Shown here: positions 1 through 8,381 of the stretch, in pieces
How the letters are laid out: every line of letters begins with the position of its first letter
How positions within the stretch are numbered: position 1 is the stretch's first letter
Assembly: GCA_023433775.1 (NCBI GenBank)
Contig: JAEYTY010000070.1
Span: 1-36,968 of the forward strand
DNA: 36,968 nucleotides
DNA from: Pseudomonadota bacterium
Lineage (GTDB): Bacteria; Pseudomonadota; Alphaproteobacteria; Rhizobiales; Devosiaceae
Direction: 5' to 3'
Position numbers and translations under genes: made by a program
Notes under the pieces: generated by a model
Told to the model about the DNA's origin: nothing
The model's input: the letters and a program-made list of their open reading frames with translations, nothing else
Database searches by the model: none

Positions 1-580
1 GTATCGAACCGCCCACATGCCACCACTTTGCCCGGTCGCTCCGCGTCGCCGCAAGGCGCTGCGCTGCCGCGAGGTCCGGATGCCAGCCCGTCAGCCATTG
101 CCGCGCGTCCTGCCCCGGCGCGAAATAGGCGCGCTGCAAATGCTGGAGCCGTTCGTCGTCGCTGAGCTCTGGATTGAAGCTGCCATCGATGGAAGGCTTG
201 ATGTCGGGCGGAATGACGCGTCGCGCCGCCGCCAGCAGCACGACCGCGATGACACGGTCCGGGCTCAGGATGGCAGCCATGCGCGCCACCCAGTTTCCAA
301 AGGCGTGCCCCACCAGAACCAGCTTGCCGCCATCCTGCGGTGCGGCACCGAGCAGGTGATCGGCGAGCGTTTCGAGATTGGCCGACCTCATGTCCTCACC
401 CTCCGCAAGCCCAAAGGGCTCGGGTACGCTAACGCGATAGCCAAGCGCGCGCAGGCCCGCCGCAACAGTGTCGAAATCCTCCGCGGTTCTGCCGAGCGAA
501 GGCGCAAACAGCAGGGTTAGACCCTGCTCCCGTGCTGATGTGAAGCCGGACACAATTCTTCTTCCGTCCAAATAAAACAT
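1..580 (-). CDS. Alpha/beta-hydrolase fold protein, 3' end cut by window edge
   Basis: The minus strand from 580 to the window edge encodes about 193 residues of an alpha/beta-hydrolase fold protein and runs off the left end. An early strand-loop (LLFAPSLGR, about residues 23-31) is followed by the nucleophile-elbow region LVGHAFGNWVARMAA. In catalytic members this elbow reads G-H-S-x-G, but here the serine position is alanine, so the classic nucleophile is missing. The protein may be a non-hydrolytic member or use other chemistry. ATG 580 has no clear Shine-Dalgarno; GTG 553, preceded by GGAAGAAG, is an alternative start. The gene is divergent from the cupin gene and probably shares its control region. 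The fold is fairly sure; the substrate is unknown. Confidence 0.75.
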   Translation of the reverse strand, partial: MFYLDGRRIVSGFTSAREQGLTLLFAPSLGRTAEDFDTVAAGLRALGYRVSVPEPFGLAEGEDMRSANLETLADHLLGAAPQDGGKLVLVGHAFGNWVARMAAILSPDRVIAVVLLAAARRVIPPDIKPSIDGSFNPELSDDERLQHLQRAYFAPGQDARQWLTGWHPDLAAAQRLAATRSDRAKWWHVGGSI

Positions 581-597
581 AATAGGCTACTTTTATG

Positions 598-609
598 GCC
601 TATATAGGC
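598..609. promoter_or_regulatory. 12-bp perfect palindrome in divergent promoter region
   Basis: GCCTATATAGGC is a perfect palindrome, and an extra ATAGGC half-site lies at 582-587, 22 bp (two helical turns) from the copy at 604-609. It sits just upstream of the hydrolase start at 580. This suggests an operator, or a promoter element because of the TATA core. No binding protein can be named. Confidence 0.35.
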
Positions 610-669
610 TTCACCGCGCCTCGTCCAGTCTGGGGGGCTGCAAATCCGGACGCCGCGCAAAATTCTGGC

Positions 670-686
670 GTTTCTGTCCGCGAAAC
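670..686. promoter_or_regulatory. Putative IclR operator, copy 1 (GTTTCT-N5-CGAAAC)
   Basis: This 17-bp inverted repeat with a 5-nt spacer lies 83 bp before the cupin start and 90 bp before the divergent hydrolase start. It matches the five-copy motif RTTYCG-N5-CGAAAY found through the first 11 kb, with one deviation in the left arm. The IclR encoded at 11035-11847 is the inferred binder. Confidence 0.5.
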
Positions 687-769
687 CGGCCATACCAAAT
701 CATGCGCCTACCGCGCTTTTGTGAACTCTGTCAGGCGCCGCAAAATGCGGTGCCGACCGGAGTGCCCCA

Positions 770-1678
770 ATGTATGACAAGAGTGATCCGCGCGCCGCGC
801 TGTCACCCGCCAGTTTACCCCAGCTAACGCGTTTTGCCGCCGCGCAATATTGCACCTTCTACGACCGGAAACCGCAGATCGACGACCCGAATGGCAAGAC
901 CTGGATCAGCCGGGGCCAGAACATGCTGGTCGCTTACACCGAGGGCTTGGCAGGCGCGGAACTGACGCGCATCAGCCAGCCCGATGAATATGCGCTTCTG
1001 CTGCCCGATTCTGGCGAAGGCGCCGATATCACGACCGCCGCGGGCACCATCCATATGCCCGGCTATTCCATCGCCTTCATTCCCGCCGGCGACAGCACCA
1101 TTCGCCTGCGTAGCGCTGCCAATGCGGTGCGCATCTTTTCGCCGCGGGCCACTGACATCGCCGACCGCGCTTCAAACCGCGCCGCTTTTGCCGGCCCGCA
1201 CCCGACCGTGCCGGAATTCACCCCGTGGCCCGAGCCACCGGACGGCCCAAAAGTCCGTGTCTATAGTCTTGATGTCCCGGCCCAACCCGGTCGTTTCGGG
1301 CGCATTTTCCGCTGCACAACGCTGATGATCAACTATCTCGAACCGCGTGATGGCCCCCGCGCCAAAACCCAGGTGTCGCCCCATCATCACGACGATTTCG
1401 AGCAATGCTCCCTCGCGCTGTCCGGCGAATTCACCCACCATCTGCGCTGGCCCTGGACGACGGACATGACCCAGTGGCGCGAGGATGAACACGTCACCTG
1501 CGGCTCGCCCTCCATCTGCATCATCCCGCCCCCCGTCATCCATACGACAACGGCGGAAGGCGCCGGCATCAACCAGCTGGTGGACATCTTCGCCCCGCCC
1601 CGCGCCGATTTCTCGGCCAAGCCGGGTTGGGTCATCAATGAAGCCGATTACCCTCTGACACCGGAACGCCAATCATGA
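770..1678 (+). CDS. Cupin-fold protein, 302 aa
   Basis: This soluble protein of 302 residues has a cupin motif in its second half: PHHHDDFEQCSLALSGEF at about residues 204-221, where the His cluster and Glu would bind a metal ion, followed by a second conserved segment with PPPVIHTT (about 256-263). The N-terminal half looks like a degenerate second cupin domain, so a bicupin is plausible. Its stop overlaps the next gene's start by four bases (ATGA), which implies translational coupling with the HpcH/HpaI aldolase. The pairing suggests a small-molecule isomerase, dioxygenase or binding role in the same pathway, but the reaction is unknown. A putative IclR operator lies upstream at 670-686. 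Confidence 0.8.
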   Translation: MYDKSDPRAALSPASLPQLTRFAAAQYCTFYDRKPQIDDPNGKTWISRGQNMLVAYTEGLAGAELTRISQPDEYALLLPDSGEGADITTAAGTIHMPGYSIAFIPAGDSTIRLRSAANAVRIFSPRATDIADRASNRAAFAGPHPTVPEFTPWPEPPDGPKVRVYSLDVPAQPGRFGRIFRCTTLMINYLEPRDGPRAKTQVSPHHHDDFEQCSLALSGEFTHHLRWPWTTDMTQWREDEHVTCGSPSICIIPPPVIHTTTAEGAGINQLVDIFAPPRADFSAKPGWVINEADYPLTPERQS

Positions 1679-2448
1679 CCGCCCGCATCTTCAATGGAAC
1701 CCGCTTTCGGGATCGCCTCAATTCAGGCGAGTCCATGCTCGGCACCTTCGTCAAATTCCCGACCTCCCAGGCCATCGAAATCCTGGGCAGCGAAGGTTTT
1801 GATTTCGTCGTGATTGATGCCGAACATGCCCCCCTCGACCGCGCCCAGATCGACCTCATGATCCTGTCTGCCCGCGCAGTTGGCATCGCGCCCGTGGTGC
1901 GCGTCGGCCATCCCGACCAGATCCTCAGCGCCCTCGATTGCGGCGCCGAAGGGGTCATGGTGCCCCATGTCCGCTCGAAGGAGGAAGCGCAGACCATCGC
2001 CGCCCTCTGCCGCTATTCCGGCGGCGTACGCGGCTTTGCCGGCCTGACCCGCGCCGGCGGCTGGGGCGCGCGCAAGCCGAATGACCACATGGACTATCAG
2101 GACGCCAATGTGGTCTGCATCGCCATGATCGAAGACCCCGAAGCGGTCGCGCTTGTCGACGACATCGCTTCCGTCGAGGGCATCGACGCGCTCTTTGTCG
2201 GGCGCGGCGATCTCAGCGCGTCGCTGGGCCGCGATCCCGAAGCGGCAACCAAAGTGTCTGAGATGAGCGCTACCGTTGCAAAAGGCGCTGCTGCTGCCGG
2301 AAAGCCGCTACTGATGCTGGCGACAAGCACCAAAGACGCGGCGGATATGCGCGCGCTCGGCGTCAAAGCACTGCTGATTTCGAGCGACCACGCCATGCTC
2401 AAAAGCGCCGCTGCCATTCTTTACAAGGACTATGCCGGCGCCTCATAA
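1675..2448 (+). CDS. HpcH/HpaI family aldolase
   Basis: This 257-residue protein is a full-length class II pyruvate-dependent aldolase of the HpcH/HpaI family, which splits 4-hydroxy-2-oxo acids into pyruvate (or a related 2-oxo acid) and an aldehyde. Visible hallmarks are VIDAEHAPLD (residues 47-55, with the catalytic His51), Arg76, MVPHVRS (95-101), the metal-binding Glu153 in MIEDPEAV and Asp179 in GRGDLSASLG. Family members include HpaI, GarL and RhmA, and the sequence alone does not fix the substrate. It overlaps the cupin gene by 4 bp and converges on the MDR oxidoreductase 13 bp away. It is inferred to act late in the pathway, releasing a central metabolite. Confidence 0.9.
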   Translation: MTARIFNGTRFRDRLNSGESMLGTFVKFPTSQAIEILGSEGFDFVVIDAEHAPLDRAQIDLMILSARAVGIAPVVRVGHPDQILSALDCGAEGVMVPHVRSKEEAQTIAALCRYSGGVRGFAGLTRAGGWGARKPNDHMDYQDANVVCIAMIEDPEAVALVDDIASVEGIDALFVGRGDLSASLGRDPEAATKVSEMSATVAKGAAAAGKPLLMLATSTKDAADMRALGVKALLISSDHAMLKSAAAILYKDYAGAS

Positions 2449-2461
2449 GCGCCGGTCACCA

Positions 2462-3457
2462 TCACGCCGCGCTGTCGCCATCCATCACCAGCACGACCTT
2501 GCCGAGCTGTTCATTGGCATCGAGCATGGCGTGCGCATCCTGCACCTGCTCCAGCGGAAAGACGGCGTGAATACGGGTCTTGATCTGACCGCTTTCGAGC
2601 AGCGGCCACACCTGCGACACCAGTGCCTGCGCAATCTTGCCCTTATATTCCGGCGAGCGTGGACGCAGGGTTGAGCCCGTCATCGTCAGCCGCCGCCGCA
2701 CCAGATCGCGGACATTGACCTCAGCCGTTGCGCCCAGATGGCTGGCGATGAACACCAGCCGCCCATCGGGCGCCAGCAGGTCAAGCTGGGCCTGCACATA
2801 AGGCCCGGCCTGCGCATCAAGAACCACATCGAGGCAATGTTCGCCCGCGACCCTGCGGATTTCACCGACCCAATCCTGCCGATAATCGAACACCGCATCG
2901 GCGCCGAGATCGAGACAGGCCTGGCGCTTTTCAGGGCTTCCCGCCGTGGCAAAGATGCGCGCCTTGCGCAGATGCCGCGCCATCTGGATGCCCGCCATGC
3001 CGACGCCACTCGTGCCGCCCTGCACCAGCAGGGTCTCGCCCTCGCCCAGCCGCCCAAGCCAGATGATATTGTTCCATGCGGTAAAGAAGGCTTCGGGCAG
3101 CGACGCGGCTTCCACAAAGCTGAACCCTTGGGGCACCGGCATACATTGCACCGCCGGCACCACCACATAATCGGCATAGGCGCCGCCATTGGTCAAAGCG
3201 CAGACCGCATCGCCGACCGAAAGACTATCCACCCCCTCGCCGACTGCCGCGACGCGACCCGCCGCATCCAGCCCCGGAATATCGGTGACGCCGGGCGGCG
3301 GCGGATAGAGCCCGCGACGCTGCTGGATATCGGGGCGGTTGACGCTGGCGGCATGAACCGCCAGCAGCACCTCGCCCGGCCCCGGCACGGGCACTGGACG
3401 CTCGACAATGGACAGGACCTCCGGCCCCCCGGGCCGGGTGATTTCGACAACGCGCAT
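2462..3457 (-). CDS. Quinone-oxidoreductase-like MDR protein
   Basis: This zinc-independent medium-chain dehydrogenase/reductase has 331 residues from ATG 3457. A TTG nine bases upstream is also in frame but lies only two bases from the GGGAA Shine-Dalgarno, so the ATG is preferred. It has the QOR-type N-terminal catalytic domain (SVNRPDIQQRRGLYPPPPG, with no zinc-ligand cysteine pattern) and a Rossmann fold with VQGGTSGVGMAGIQMA for NADPH. It resembles the PIG3/QorB group, which reduce quinones or activated enones. It is the last gene of a three-gene minus-strand unit after the MmgE/PrpD and DUF6282-like genes, 33 bp below the latter. A role in reducing an unsaturated intermediate is inferred. 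Confidence 0.88.
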   Translation of the reverse strand: MRVVEITRPGGPEVLSIVERPVPVPGPGEVLLAVHAASVNRPDIQQRRGLYPPPPGVTDIPGLDAAGRVAAVGEGVDSLSVGDAVCALTNGGAYADYVVVPAVQCMPVPQGFSFVEAASLPEAFFTAWNNIIWLGRLGEGETLLVQGGTSGVGMAGIQMARHLRKARIFATAGSPEKRQACLDLGADAVFDYRQDWVGEIRRVAGEHCLDVVLDAQAGPYVQAQLDLLAPDGRLVFIASHLGATAEVNVRDLVRRRLTMTGSTLRPRSPEYKGKIAQALVSQVWPLLESGQIKTRIHAVFPLEQVQDAHAMLDANEQLGKVVLVMDGDSAA

Positions 3458-3490
3458 CTTGGACAATTCCCGCTCTTTCCGGGCGCGCCG

Positions 3491-4426
3491 CTATGCGAGG
3501 TTGGCCAGCTTGGCCGGATTGTCGCGCACCATTGTCGTGACATCGGCTTCGCTGAACCCAAGGGCGAGGCAAAGCGCAATCGCCTGGCGCATTCCCTCGA
3601 CCGGGCTTGGATTATCAACCTGCCCAAGGTCCGACCCGATGGAGGAATTGGCAACGCCCGCCGCCTCGATATGCGCCTTCAGCTCCGCGGGCGAGAAGGT
3701 ATTGAAACGCGAGTCGACATAAAGGCAGGCCGACTGCTCGACAATGGCGCCCGCAGCCGCCAGTTCGGCGGTATCGTCATGGGTAAAATGCAGGCCATAC
3801 ATGGGGTGGTTGATCACCAGCCGCTTGACCCCGCGCTTGCGCGCTTCCTGGAACAGCGGCCCGATTTCGGCGACATGCAAATGCCCCGAGGACAGGATCG
3901 CGTCATGCTCGGCAATCATGTCGAGAATTTCCTTCACATCGTCGCGAATGTCGCCGCTGTCCTCGAGCACGGTGAGCGGCTTGGGCCGGCGCAATTGCAC
4001 ATTGGACTTGAGCTTGCCGCCGCGATGATTGGACCGGATGTGATTGGCCGCATGGGCCGTGGGCATGAAGATCATGCTCGTGCCGCTCTTGAGGTGGAAA
4101 TCCACCACCGCCGGATTAAGACCGCCCGTGCTGTTGTTGAGCACCAGCGAACCCAGCATGGCGACGCCCAGATGGCCGAGCAGGCGCTCCATGATCGGCA
4201 GGAACGGCCCCACCGAATAATGGTGATCCTTAAAGAGAATACCCCGCAGACCTGCAGCGGCGGCCTGCTCCACCGCCTGGAAATGATCGAGCTGGCGGGC
4301 CATGGTCGAGGGGCCCGAATGGACGTGCATGTCGACCGCGCCCTGCATCAGGCGATTCACGATTGCCGGATCGATCGTCGCAATGAGCCGGCGGGCCTCG
4401 GCTCGGTTTTCGTCGTTGTTTGCCAT
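3491..4426 (-). CDS. DUF6282-like metal-dependent hydrolase
   Basis: This TIM-barrel amidohydrolase-type protein has about 311 residues. A D-x-H-x-H metal motif (VDMHVHSGPS) lies near the N-terminus, LFKDHHYSV follows, and later histidines (SSGHLHVAE, VINHPMYGLHF) plus GSDLGQ near the end complete a plausible metal centre. I recognise it as the DUF6282 type, which has no assigned reaction. ATG 4426, preceded by GGATG, is preferred; ATG 4456 in frame would add ten residues but has no usable Shine-Dalgarno. A putative IclR operator (4500-4516) sits between this gene and the upstream MmgE/PrpD gene, suggesting an internal promoter. It probably hydrolyses a cyclic or amide intermediate of the same pathway. 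Confidence 0.78.
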   Translation of the reverse strand: MANNDENRAEARRLIATIDPAIVNRLMQGAVDMHVHSGPSTMARQLDHFQAVEQAAAAGLRGILFKDHHYSVGPFLPIMERLLGHLGVAMLGSLVLNNSTGGLNPAVVDFHLKSGTSMIFMPTAHAANHIRSNHRGGKLKSNVQLRRPKPLTVLEDSGDIRDDVKEILDMIAEHDAILSSGHLHVAEIGPLFQEARKRGVKRLVINHPMYGLHFTHDDTAELAAAGAIVEQSACLYVDSRFNTFSPAELKAHIEAAGVANSSIGSDLGQVDNPSPVEGMRQAIALCLALGFSEADVTTMVRDNPAKLANLA

Positions 4427-4499
4427 GAGTTTACATCCATTCTGAACGTCACTCATGACCTAGCAGCGTCGGCCCCGATGCGGCGGAGGGTGTGTCTGC

Positions 4500-4516
4500 G
4501 TTTCGGTAGACGAAAC
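4500..4516. promoter_or_regulatory. Putative IclR operator, copy 2 (GTTTCG-N5-CGAAAC)
   Basis: This is a perfect 6-5-6 inverted repeat in the 112-bp gap between the MmgE/PrpD stop and the DUF6282-like start, on the promoter side of the latter. It is the most symmetrical of the five copies. Confidence 0.55.
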
Positions 4517-4538
4517 ACTGCACACCCGCGCCAATGTG

Positions 4539-5936
4539 TCAGTGCTGGGCGGCTCGATTTCGCAGCGGCGCGAGAATGGCGTCGACATCGCCCGCAGTCT
4601 CAAGGTTCATCAGCCGGTCAATAAGCTCGTCAGCCATCGCATCGCTGATCACCCCGGCGACATTGGCGCGGAACTTGTCGAAATAGACCGCATCCGGCGC
4701 CGGATTTCGCGCCGTGCCGAGCATGTCCTCGATGGTTTTGCGCACCACAATGCCATCGCGCAGCGTGATCGACACTGTCGCGCGCGATCGGCTGGTGTCA
4801 GCGGCGGCGATGGGATCAGGAAGGTGCACCACCTTGTCGGCCAAAGCATTGATCACCGGATCGACCAGATTGGCCGGCGCATAGGCGTTCTTGTCAAAGC
4901 GCCCCAGCGCCAATGCTTCAGCCACGGTATGCTGCAGGCTGATCCGCCCATGCCAGGAGGTGCGCGGCCGCCGCTTTTCCTCCACCGGCTCACAGACTGT
5001 CGCAAAGGATCGGGGCATGATCTCGCAGGCGATTTCCACCACATCCTCGGGCTTGATGGCATATTCTTCCCGCAGCGCCAGCGTCGCCGAAATGAACGGC
5101 ATCATCGTATAGGCGCAGGGATAAAGTTTCGGCGCGATGCGCAGCAATTCCCAGCGCTCGCCCAATTCATCGGTCATCGCCGCAAAGTTGAAATCCTTGC
5201 CCGCCTGGATATGGCTCGCATACCAGCCGAACCGGCCTTCAAACACCTGGGCCGGCCCACTGATCCCGCTCTTGGCCAGCGCCACCGCGCGCAGGGCGGC
5301 CGAGGCGGCAAAGCCCACATGCATGGTCTTGGTCGAGGTGCCGTCCTGGAACGAGGCAATCGACCCCGCCGAAAGACTCCCGGCCGTGCCCACTGCGTCA
5401 GCGATCGTCTTTGGATCGAGACCACGCAGCCGCGCCGCCGCATAAACCGCCGCAAAAACCCCATAGACGCTGGTGGGGTGAAATCCCATTTCATGCATCC
5501 GCACCGGCGTCACGAGCCCAAGCCGGCAGGCAATTTCGGAGCCGACAATCATGGCCCCCAGCAGGTCGCGCCCCGAATGCCTACCCGCCTGCGCCACGGG
5601 CAATGCCGCCGCAGCCACCACGCAGGTGACGTGGATATTGGTCGCGATATGAGTGTCATCAAACTCCAGCACGGCTGAAGCCACGCCATTGAGAAAGGCC
5701 GCATTGGCCGGCGAGGTTTCACCGGCGACCATCAGGCTATGCGCACCGCGCCCACCCGCATCAGCATCGGCGCTCGCCTGCCGGGCCGAAGCCACGCTGG
5801 CATGGTCGTCGGCCCCGATGATCACCCCGATAATATCGAGCAAGCGGATCTTGGTGTTGTGCACGACACTGGCAGGCGCTGCCTCCAGCGAAAAACCACT
5901 CGCCCATTGGGCAAGCTCAAAACTCTTACCAGACAA
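4539..5936 (-). CDS. MmgE/PrpD family protein
   Basis: The 465-residue protein has the full length of the MmgE/PrpD family, which includes 2-methylcitrate dehydratase, cis-aconitate decarboxylase and iminodisuccinate epimerase. Family features include LLDIIGVIIG in the N-terminal helical domain, SAVLEFDDTH (about residue 90), GFHPTSVYG and GTSTKTMHVGFAA. The start is TTG 5936 with CGGAG eight bases upstream; no suitable ATG exists. It heads the minus-strand unit and is divergent from the amidohydrolase gene. Because the family acts on di- and tricarboxylates, it supports the idea that the neighbouring Tct transporter brings in a polycarboxylate. The precise reaction (dehydration, decarboxylation or epimerisation) cannot be read from the sequence. 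Confidence 0.9.
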   Translation of the reverse strand: MSGKSFELAQWASGFSLEAAPASVVHNTKIRLLDIIGVIIGADDHASVASARQASADADAGGRGAHSLMVAGETSPANAAFLNGVASAVLEFDDTHIATNIHVTCVVAAAALPVAQAGRHSGRDLLGAMIVGSEIACRLGLVTPVRMHEMGFHPTSVYGVFAAVYAAARLRGLDPKTIADAVGTAGSLSAGSIASFQDGTSTKTMHVGFAASAALRAVALAKSGISGPAQVFEGRFGWYASHIQAGKDFNFAAMTDELGERWELLRIAPKLYPCAYTMMPFISATLALREEYAIKPEDVVEIACEIMPRSFATVCEPVEEKRRPRTSWHGRISLQHTVAEALALGRFDKNAYAPANLVDPVINALADKVVHLPDPIAAADTSRSRATVSITLRDGIVVRKTIEDMLGTARNPAPDAVYFDKFRANVAGVISDAMADELIDRLMNLETAGDVDAILAPLRNRAAQH

Positions 5937-6147
5937 TAGATATGCTCCGGCTATTGGGGCGAAAGCTGCCCGGAAACGGTCTTCAGGTCAGGGGCGGCGC
6001 AGGGGTCGATAGGGCCAGTATAAGCCGCGGAAATGCCGCGCGCATGGCCCCTCTATATCTGCCCAATGTCCACACTCCCTTGGGGCTTGTGCCCTTTGCG
6101 CCAGTCTTGGCAGCATGGGATATCGGGGCAAACTGCCAAAGACCCCC

Positions 6148-6164
6148 GTTCCGCATGTCGAAAT
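6148..6164. promoter_or_regulatory. Putative IclR operator, copy 3 (GTTCCG-N5-CGAAAT)
   Basis: This copy lies in the 301-bp divergent region between the MmgE/PrpD gene (start 5936) and the amidohydrolase gene (start 6238). Both arms are identical to those of copy 5 at 11013-11029. The rest of this divergent region shows no gene. Confidence 0.5.
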
Positions 6165-6237
6165 CCAGACGCCGGATCATGGCCCGGCCCGGGCACCGCC
6201 GCTAGAGCGAGGGAAACCAGAACACAGGATCGACCTG

Positions 6238-7110
6238 ATGCAGAAGCAGCGCCCTTGCCCGCCCCCGCATCCCAGCCCGTCGCGCCCGGCGCTGAAATTG
6301 CCTCCCGGCGCCTGCGACGCCCATTGCCATGTCTTCGGCCCCGCCGCGCAATACCCCTTCAGCGAAACGCGCGCCTATACGCCCGAAGACGCCCCCGCCG
6401 AACGCCTTGAAGCGCTTCACGATCTGCTCGGCATTTCCAGGGCCGTCTATGTCCAGGCCAGTTGCCACGGCTTTGACAACAGCGCCATGCTCAATGCCAT
6501 CGCCCGCAAACCCGAAGACCGGCGCGGGGTCTGCATTGTCCCCATGGATATCGAGGATGCAACACTGGCCGATTTCGACCGGCGTGGCGTCCGCGCCGCC
6601 CGTCTTAATTTCATGGCGCGGCTCTCCGCCATGCCCAGCCGCGAAGCCGCGAGCGACCTCGCAACACGCATCGCCGATCTGGACTGGCACCTCGTGCTGC
6701 ATTTTGATCCCGATATGCTGGATGAACTCGCGGACTGGATTGCAGCCCTGCCCTTGCCCGTGGTCATCGATCACATGGCCCGCCTCTCCGCCGCGGATCT
6801 GGACGGGCCCGAAATGCGACGCCTTCTACGCCTGCTCGAAAACGACAATGTCTGGTGCAAGATTTCCGGGGCGGAGCGCAGTTCGCTCACCGGCGCGCCG
6901 TGGCATGACATCCTGCCCATTGCCCACCACATTCTCGATGTCGCGCCGCAACGGACATTGTGGGGAACTGACTGGCCTCACCCGGTGCTCAGCCAGCCAA
7001 TGCCCGACGATGGCAAGCTTGTCGATCTGATCGAAAAGCTCATCCCTGATGCCGCGCTGCAGCAACAGGTTCTGGTCGATAACCCGGCCCGCCTTTACGG
7101 CTTTTCCTAG
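6238..7110 (+). CDS. Amidohydrolase, 2-pyrone-4,6-dicarboxylate hydrolase (LigI) type
   Basis: This protein of about 290 residues belongs to the amidohydrolase-2 family of TIM-barrel hydrolases. It shows CDAHCHVFGP (H-x-H) near the N-terminus, a strand ending LVLHFDPDM, VVIDHMAR in the middle and WGTDWPHPVL with the essential Asp near the C-terminus. This is the pattern of LigI-type lactonases. The nearest known reaction is opening of the 2-pyrone-4,6-dicarboxylate lactone, but related proteins hydrolyse other lactones, so the substrate stays open. ATG 6238, with AGGA just upstream, fits the family better than the longer frame from 6115, whose extra 41 residues look like untranslated leader. 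A terminator follows at 7143-7176. Confidence 0.85.
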   Translation: MQKQRPCPPPHPSPSRPALKLPPGACDAHCHVFGPAAQYPFSETRAYTPEDAPAERLEALHDLLGISRAVYVQASCHGFDNSAMLNAIARKPEDRRGVCIVPMDIEDATLADFDRRGVRAARLNFMARLSAMPSREAASDLATRIADLDWHLVLHFDPDMLDELADWIAALPLPVVIDHMARLSAADLDGPEMRRLLRLLENDNVWCKISGAERSSLTGAPWHDILPIAHHILDVAPQRTLWGTDWPHPVLSQPMPDDGKLVDLIEKLIPDAALQQQVLVDNPARLYGFS

Positions 7111-7142
7111 CGCAACCTGCCTGCACTCATGCGAAGGACAAC

Positions 7143-7176
7143 AAGGCCGGGCACCTCACCCGGCCTTCTGTTTCTC
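7143..7176 (+). terminator. Rho-independent terminator after amidohydrolase gene
   Basis: AAGGCCGGG (7143-7151) pairs with CCCGGCCTT (7159-7167) around a 7-nt loop, followed by a T-rich stretch. It separates the amidohydrolase from tctC. Confidence 0.75.
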
Positions 7177-7235
7177 CGCGAACACGCCTCCGAAATCGCA
7201 ATTCAGCGCTCCCGGCCAGCCGCCCAAACGCACTC

Positions 7236-7252
7236 ATTTCGCTGGCCGAAAC
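7236..7252. promoter_or_regulatory. Putative IclR operator, copy 4 (ATTTCG-N5-CGAAAC)
   Basis: This inverted repeat lies 86 bp upstream of the tctC start and downstream of the previous terminator, so it belongs to the tctC promoter. The outermost pair is mismatched; the inner five bases of each arm are symmetrical. Confidence 0.5.
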
Positions 7253-7338
7253 GACCTGCACTGTGCGATGCAGGCACCCAGCTTGCCTGCCATTAGTTTT
7301 CAAGGTTTTTGGAAGCCAAGGCTTCGGGAGGAGCAATA

Positions 7339-8304
7339 ATGAAGAAAATTTTGGGTGCCGTCGGTGTGCTGCTGGCGTCTGCTGTCATGGCCGGTTCGCC
7401 TGCCATTGCCCAGGAAGAATACCCTGTCGACACCGTAACGGTCATCGTGCCTTACGCTGCCGGTGGCGCCGCTGACCTTGTCGGTCGCATTGTCGCCGAC
7501 GAATTGTCCAAGCGCTTCAGTGCCAACTTTATCGTCGAGAATGTTGGCGGTGCTGGCGGCACGATCGGCGCCGAACGCGCTGCCCGTGCAGCCGCGGATG
7601 GCGCGACGCTCCTGTTGGCCGGCAATGCCATCATCACCATGTCGCCGCACCTGTCCAATATCGGCTTTGATCCGCTCAATGACCTGGTGGCCATCGCCAA
7701 TGTCAGCGAAGCGCCGCGAATGCTCGCTGCCACCAAGGCCATGCCGGAACTGGCCGACTTCGAATCCTTCGTCGCCTATGCCAAGGCTCATCCGGGTGAG
7801 CTCAATTACGGTTCGGTCGGCGTTGGCTCCACGGGTCACATCGCCATTGCCGACATGCTCGGCTCGGCCGGCATCGAAGCCAATCACATCGCCTATTCGG
7901 GCGCCACTGAGGTGGTTCAGGCCATTCTGTCCGGTGACATTCAGTTCATGCTCGAAGCCTCGACCATCGCACAGGTTCGTCAGGACACAATGACGCCGCT
8001 CGCCATTCCGGGCTCCGAACGCATGGCCGAATTCCCCGACGTTCCGAGTCTGGCCGAAATGGGCCTGCCCAATGTGCGCGGTACCGGACGGCAGATGCTG
8101 ATGGCCCCCGCCGGCACGCCCGAGGAAATTCTCACCAGCCTCGAAGCCGCCCTGCAGGAAGCCAGCGAAGATCCCGAAGTGCAGGACAAGTTCAAGCGCA
8201 TCGATATCACGCCCCGCTTCATGACCGCCGAAGAGATCACCACGACTCTCGAGCAGGAATACGAGCACTTCGACAAGCTGCTGGGCGAAATGGGCCTCAA
8301 GTAA
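7339..8304 (+). CDS. tctC: Tripartite tricarboxylate transporter substrate-binding protein (Bug/TctC)
   Basis: This periplasmic binding protein has 321 residues. A signal peptide (MKKILGAVGVLLASAVMAG, cleavage likely after AIA at residue 24) precedes the Bug-family start YPVDTVTVIVPYAAGGAADLVGRI, and NVGGAGGTIGAERAA, the second ligand loop, follows. Bug proteins deliver carboxylates to TctA/TctB membrane partners. The strong ribosome site GGGAGGAG seven bases before ATG 7339 decides the start over the in-frame ATG at 7309. The tctB and tctA partners lie just downstream but on the opposite strand, separated by terminators, so binding protein and permease are made from different transcripts. 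Putative operators in front of both tctC and tctB suggest they are still co-regulated. Confidence 0.93.
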   Translation: MKKILGAVGVLLASAVMAGSPAIAQEEYPVDTVTVIVPYAAGGAADLVGRIVADELSKRFSANFIVENVGGAGGTIGAERAARAAADGATLLLAGNAIITMSPHLSNIGFDPLNDLVAIANVSEAPRMLAATKAMPELADFESFVAYAKAHPGELNYGSVGVGSTGHIAIADMLGSAGIEANHIAYSGATEVVQAILSGDIQFMLEASTIAQVRQDTMTPLAIPGSERMAEFPDVPSLAEMGLPNVRGTGRQMLMAPAGTPEEILTSLEAALQEASEDPEVQDKFKRIDITPRFMTAEEITTTLEQEYEHFDKLLGEMGLK

Positions 8305-8352
8305 GCCCGAACGAAGCGCCCCCAAGCGGGATTAGCCAAGAGTCACTCCCAG

Positions 8353-8381
8353 ACGGCCCGGATTTTCCGGGCCGTTTTTTT
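8353..8381 (+). terminator. Rho-independent terminator after tctC
   Basis: ACGGCCCGG (8353-8361) pairs with CCGGGCCGT (8367-8375) around a 5-nt loop and runs into seven T residues. Confidence 0.9.

Noticed and set aside
595..777. Sixty-codon frame between the hydrolase and cupin genes
   Set aside because: Its ATG lies inside the palindrome at 598 region, it has no ribosome site, and it crosses the putative operator and the cupin start.
2738..4624. A 628-codon open frame on the plus strand
   Set aside because: It lies opposite the MDR and DUF6282-like genes, has a His/Arg/Asp-rich composition typical of antisense frames in GC-rich DNA, and shows no family motif.
4536..5678. A 380-codon plus-strand frame opposite the MmgE/PrpD gene
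   Set aside because: Antisense shadow; the minus-strand reading has clear family motifs throughout.
6107..6139. TTGGCAG and CTGCCAA inverted arms, 19 bp apart
   Set aside because: Short arms with a long spacer and no second copy in the window; likely chance, though it lies in a promoter region.
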